Positions 61,474 through 64,000 of a DNA stretch of 64,000 nt are shown piece after piece. Each line of letters opens with the position of its first letter. Positions within the stretch are counted from its first letter, which is position 1. Source of the DNA: JAKLFA01 sp038222225 (lineage in GTDB: Bacteria; Omnitrophota; Gorgyraeia; Zapsychrales; JANLHA01); NCBI GenBank assembly GCA_038222225.1, contig JBBRHV010000006.1:3213-67212 (forward strand), in the 5' to 3' direction. A model generated the notes under the pieces. That model did not search any database, had not been told where the DNA came from, and saw nothing but the letters and a program-made list of their open reading frames with translations. The translations under genes were made by a program, and so were the position numbers.

Positions 61474-63273
61474 TCAGGACCTTAAGAATTGTTTGTCAAG
61501 AAAATCGAGCGTCATTTCCACCACTGTCGGCCGGCCGTGCGGACAGGTGAACGGATCCCGGCAGGTTAAAAGTTGTTCCCGCTGGAATTCTGCCTGTTGG
61601 GGCCTTAACACATCGCCGGTCATAACGGAAGAGCGGCAGGCACGTCGGGCAATGGTTTCATGGTCACAGCGGGCGGGGTTGTCCCCGGCCAGCAGTTCGC
61701 GTACCGCGGATTCCGGATCTTTCACCAGAGTGGGATGAGTATGGATAGCGATCGTTTGGTCATCAAATTGCGATGTGGAAAATCCGATTTGTTCTAAGGT
61801 CTCTTGGGCTTCTTCCCAGACATTCAATTCCTGGGGGGAACTTTTCAAAAGATAAGGGGACAAAAGGTTTTGGATCTCAATACGGCTTTCCTGCATTTGC
61901 AGGATGAACTGTTCGAACATGATCCGTTCTTGGGCCGCATGCTGATCGATCAGAAGAAGGGCGGAGGAGGCTTCAAACAGAAGATACTTGTTCAACAAGG
62001 GGCCGATAAAGCGGCTGTTCTCCAATTTGGTTTTAAGCGATCCTGCGGTTTGTTCAAACAACTGGCTGCCCCAGCCTGAGGAGGCGAGCTGTTGAGGAAA
62101 GGTGTATTGTTCGGTTGCGTGTTGTTCCGCGGAAGTAAAGGGTTCGATATCGAAACTTTTGTCGAGGACATTTTGAAGGTCTTCCCGCCGGCGCACGGCC
62201 TGATCAATCAGGGCACGGATATTGGCGCCTGCCGGGTTTTGGGACTCATTCGGCACAGGGCTCATGGCCTGCTTGGGTCCGCTGGCTTGCAAGAGGCCTG
62301 ATTCACAGATTTTCCGCAAAGCAGAGCAGACCGCCTGTTCGTCTTTGATCTTCACCTCTCGCTTGGTGGGGTGAATATTGACGTCGAGCGTGTTGGCCGG
62401 AAGCGTGAGAAAGGCGCAGAAGAACGGATAATGTCTCGGCGGCAAAATGAGGCGGTAGACATCGTTCAGATGAAAGCTGATATTCTTGCTTTGAACCGGC
62501 CGTCCGTTGATGAAGATAAACTGCAGGTCGCGTTTGGAACGTAAAATATTGATGTCGCTTAAGAACAGTTGTGCCGATAGCCCGATGTCTTCAAAGGTCC
62601 GCTTCGCTTCAATGAGAAAGTCTTGGTTCAAATTGAGGACCTCAGCGATACGTGAGAGATGATCGTTCGCGGGTTTTAAGTCGAGTAATATTTTTCCGGC
62701 ATGAATCAGTTTAAAGCGCCACGCGGGATACAGCAGGGTGTACGGAATGACGATATTGAGGATCTGGTTGACCTCGCTGGTGTCTGAACGTAAGAATTTC
62801 CGCCGGGCCGGAGTATTAAAGAATAACTCTTTCACTTCGATCTCGGTCCCGTCAGTCATGGCAACGGGCTGGCGTCTGAGCTTCTCACCGCCGCGGACAT
62901 GGATATCCCAGCCGCTGTCCGCCTCTTTGGTTTTGCTGCGTAAAGTAATGTCAGAGACAGCCGCGATGCTGTAAAGGGCCTCTCCCCGGAAACCCAGCGA
63001 ATGGATATCAAACAGATCATCGGCGGTCTGGATCTTGCTGGTAGAATGCCGTTCAAAAACAGTCTCGATATCGTCGCTCTCGATGCCGGATCCGTTATCC
63101 GTGATGCGGATGGATGTTTTTCCGGCCTGGACAAGCTCGATCTCGATAGTATCGGCCTGGGCATCCAGCGCGTTCTCGAGAAGCTCTTTAATGACCGACG
63201 CCGGCCGGTCAACCACTTCTCCGGCGGCGATTTTGCTGATAATGTCTGGGGGCAGAATATGGACTTTAGTCAT
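61474..63273 (-). CDS. mutL: DNA mismatch repair protein MutL (endonuclease type)
   Basis: 599 aa from the ATG at 63271-63273. An upstream start at 63378 would add 35 residues encoded by an intergenic repeat and is rejected because MTKVHILPPDIISKIAAGEV is the canonical MutL N-terminus. The GHKL ATPase is complete (ELLENALDA, DNGSGI, HSLGFRGEAL). The C-terminal dimerisation domain holds DQHAAQERIMFE, the DQHA(X)2E(X)4E metal site, plus ACRSSV and CPHGRPT. These show latent nicking activity, as in bacteria without MutH. It acts with MutS, encoded just upstream. Confidence 0.97.
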   Translation of the reverse strand: MTKVHILPPDIISKIAAGEVVDRPASVIKELLENALDAQADTIEIELVQAGKTSIRITDNGSGIESDDIETVFERHSTSKIQTADDLFDIHSLGFRGEALYSIAAVSDITLRSKTKEADSGWDIHVRGGEKLRRQPVAMTDGTEIEVKELFFNTPARRKFLRSDTSEVNQILNIVIPYTLLYPAWRFKLIHAGKILLDLKPANDHLSRIAEVLNLNQDFLIEAKRTFEDIGLSAQLFLSDINILRSKRDLQFIFINGRPVQSKNISFHLNDVYRLILPPRHYPFFCAFLTLPANTLDVNIHPTKREVKIKDEQAVCSALRKICESGLLQASGPKQAMSPVPNESQNPAGANIRALIDQAVRRREDLQNVLDKSFDIEPFTSAEQHATEQYTFPQQLASSGWGSQLFEQTAGSLKTKLENSRFIGPLLNKYLLFEASSALLLIDQHAAQERIMFEQFILQMQESRIEIQNLLSPYLLKSSPQELNVWEEAQETLEQIGFSTSQFDDQTIAIHTHPTLVKDPESAVRELLAGDNPARCDHETIARRACRSSVMTGDVLRPQQAEFQREQLLTCRDPFTCPHGRPTVVEMTLDFLDKQFLRS

Positions 63274-63280
63274 AGTGCGT

Positions 63281-63397
63281 AAATTCCAATAGAAATATGG
63301 TTGAAATACAGTTGAAATACGATTGTATTTCGCTCGCAACGCGAGCATGTTTCGTATATTTTTTTGCGCGTATTTCATTCGCGTGAGCGAATGTGTT
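63281..63397. repeat. GAAATAC repeats and hairpin units between mutS and mutL
   Basis: Three TTGAAATAC/AGAAATA units spaced about 11 bases apart (63290-63330) are followed by two similar units, each with GTATTTC, a GC-rich hairpin and GTTTC. The hairpins are GCTCGC-AAC-GCGAGC (63332-63346) and ATTCGC-GTGA-GCGAAT (63377-63392). The units resemble the repeat at 56409-56554. No T-tract follows, so terminator function is doubtful. Confidence 0.7.
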
Positions 63398-64000
63398 TCA
63401 ATGATCTTTTAATTTCCCTTTAAGTTTATTCAAAAATCCTAGTGCCTCGATCGGCGTGATGGTGTTCAAATTTAAATTTTCAAGCTCCTGACGGATCTCA
63501 GCGGCGACCGGGTCATTATTCAGGGAGAACATGTCCAGCTGTTCTTCGGTCGGCGTCAGATCCGCGCCATGTTCAACGAGGGAAGCTTTCATATTTTGTT
63601 TCAGTTCCAGCTGGGTCAGGATGGCTTTGGCCCGCGTGATGACCGGCTGCGGCACGCCGGCAAGTTTGGCGACATAAATTCCATAGGAATCATCGGTGCT
63701 GCCGGGGACAATTTTATGCAGGAAAATAATTTCATCCTGCCATTCTTTAACGGCGACATTGTAATTTTTGACGCCGTCAAACTTTTGGGCCATGGCCGTC
63801 AGTTCGTGAAAGTGGGTCGCAAATAAAGTCCGGGCTTTGGTTTTCTGCAGATGCTCGGCCAATGCCCAGGCCAGGCTCAGGCCGTCAAAGGTGGAGGTGC
63901 CGCGGCCGACCTCATCCAGGATGACCAGGCTTCGATCGGTTAAGTTGTTTAAAATATCAGCCATTTCATTCATTTCAACCATAAAGGTGCTTTGTCCACG
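63398..64000 (-). CDS. mutS: DNA mismatch repair ATPase MutS, C-terminal part
   Basis: The last 200 residues of MutS; the frame continues beyond the right edge (a further six residues, RGQSTF, are visible before the first internal Met). STFMVEMNEMADIL, the Walker B motif LVILDEVGRGTSTFDG and the ATHFHEL signature belong to the MutS ATPase, which recognises mismatches and recruits MutL. The C-terminal helical tail with DQLDMF-like and MutL-interaction-type residues ends normally at TGA 63398-63400. mutL follows 124 bases downstream on the same strand. Confidence 0.97.
   Translation of the reverse strand, partial: RGQSTFMVEMNEMADILNNLTDRSLVILDEVGRGTSTFDGLSLAWALAEHLQKTKARTLFATHFHELTAMAQKFDGVKNYNVAVKEWQDEIIFLHKIVPGSTDDSYGIYVAKLAGVPQPVITRAKAILTQLELKQNMKASLVEHGADLTPTEEQLDMFSLNNDPVAAEIRQELENLNLNTITPIEALGFLNKLKGKLKDH

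Noticed and set aside
63274..63378. Longer N-terminus for MutL
   Set aside because: MutL starts canonically at MTKVHILPPD; the extra 35 codons read through an intergenic repeat.
63281..63397. CRISPR array between mutS and mutL
   Set aside because: Units are about 11 bases apart with no spacers of uniform length and no cas gene nearby.

Overview
The window is dominated by one enormous open reading frame. It runs on the plus strand from the left edge of the window to a TAG stop at 55302-55304. At least 18,430 codons are visible, and the frame is still open where the window begins, so the protein is longer than what is shown. Behind it sits an ordinary stretch of housekeeping genes: an HMGL-like aldolase, a KDPG/KHG aldolase and a membrane glycosyltransferase on the plus strand, then hydE, mnmA, a small membrane protein, mutL and the 3' part of mutS on the minus strand. 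Genuinely giant genes beside an otherwise normal bacterial gene set, together with a HydE maturase, suggest an anaerobic bacterium of the Omnitrophota (OP3) type, a phylum for which giant ORFs have been described. This is an inference; nothing here proves the phylum.

The giant protein is not a repetitive adhesin and not a modular synthase. It reads like more than fifty different proteins joined end to end. A short peptide, consensus [GEQ]-[TVAI]-N-[SAG]-[AS]-[VI]-L, occurs 53 times in frame. It lies almost always in a hydrophilic linker between two unrelated domains, and I used it to divide the ORF into 54 segments. Recognisable segments include: an APH-like kinase lobe plus a calcineurin-like phosphatase; an (alpha/alpha)-barrel protein with its own Tat-type signal; a lipobox-bearing TPR protein; a Ser/Thr kinase; three GHKL ATPases; about seven GNAT acetyltransferases; two radical-SAM-like segments and a stub of a third; a CPBP intramembrane protease; an NDUFAF7-type methyltransferase; an alpha/beta hydrolase; a GT2 glycosyltransferase; an EamA-like transporter fused to HPr; a threonine-dehydratase-like PLP enzyme; an alanine dehydrogenase; four tandem helix-turn-helix units; an HExxH metallopeptidase; another methyltransferase; and a SEC-C zinc motif.

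The arrangement looks like a polyprotein whose linker peptide is a processing or docking signal. Cytosolic enzymes, multi-spanning membrane segments and secretion signals alternate along the chain. Two copies of one module, one internal (21339-22259) and one at the very C-terminus (54498-55301), each carry a hydrophobic stretch plus basic tail. This suggests that two ancestral giant genes were fused end to end.

The right-hand 8.7 kb is conventional. mutS, mutL and a small membrane gene are co-directional. mnmA has a near-perfect sigma-70-type promoter of its own and overlaps hydE by ATGA. Two intergenic regions carry related GAAATAC-type repeats. The flanking genes use TAA and TGA as stops, so the giant ORF is not explained by an altered genetic code. 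No tRNA, rRNA, CRISPR array, transposase or phage gene was found. No gap between genes exceeds 300 bases.
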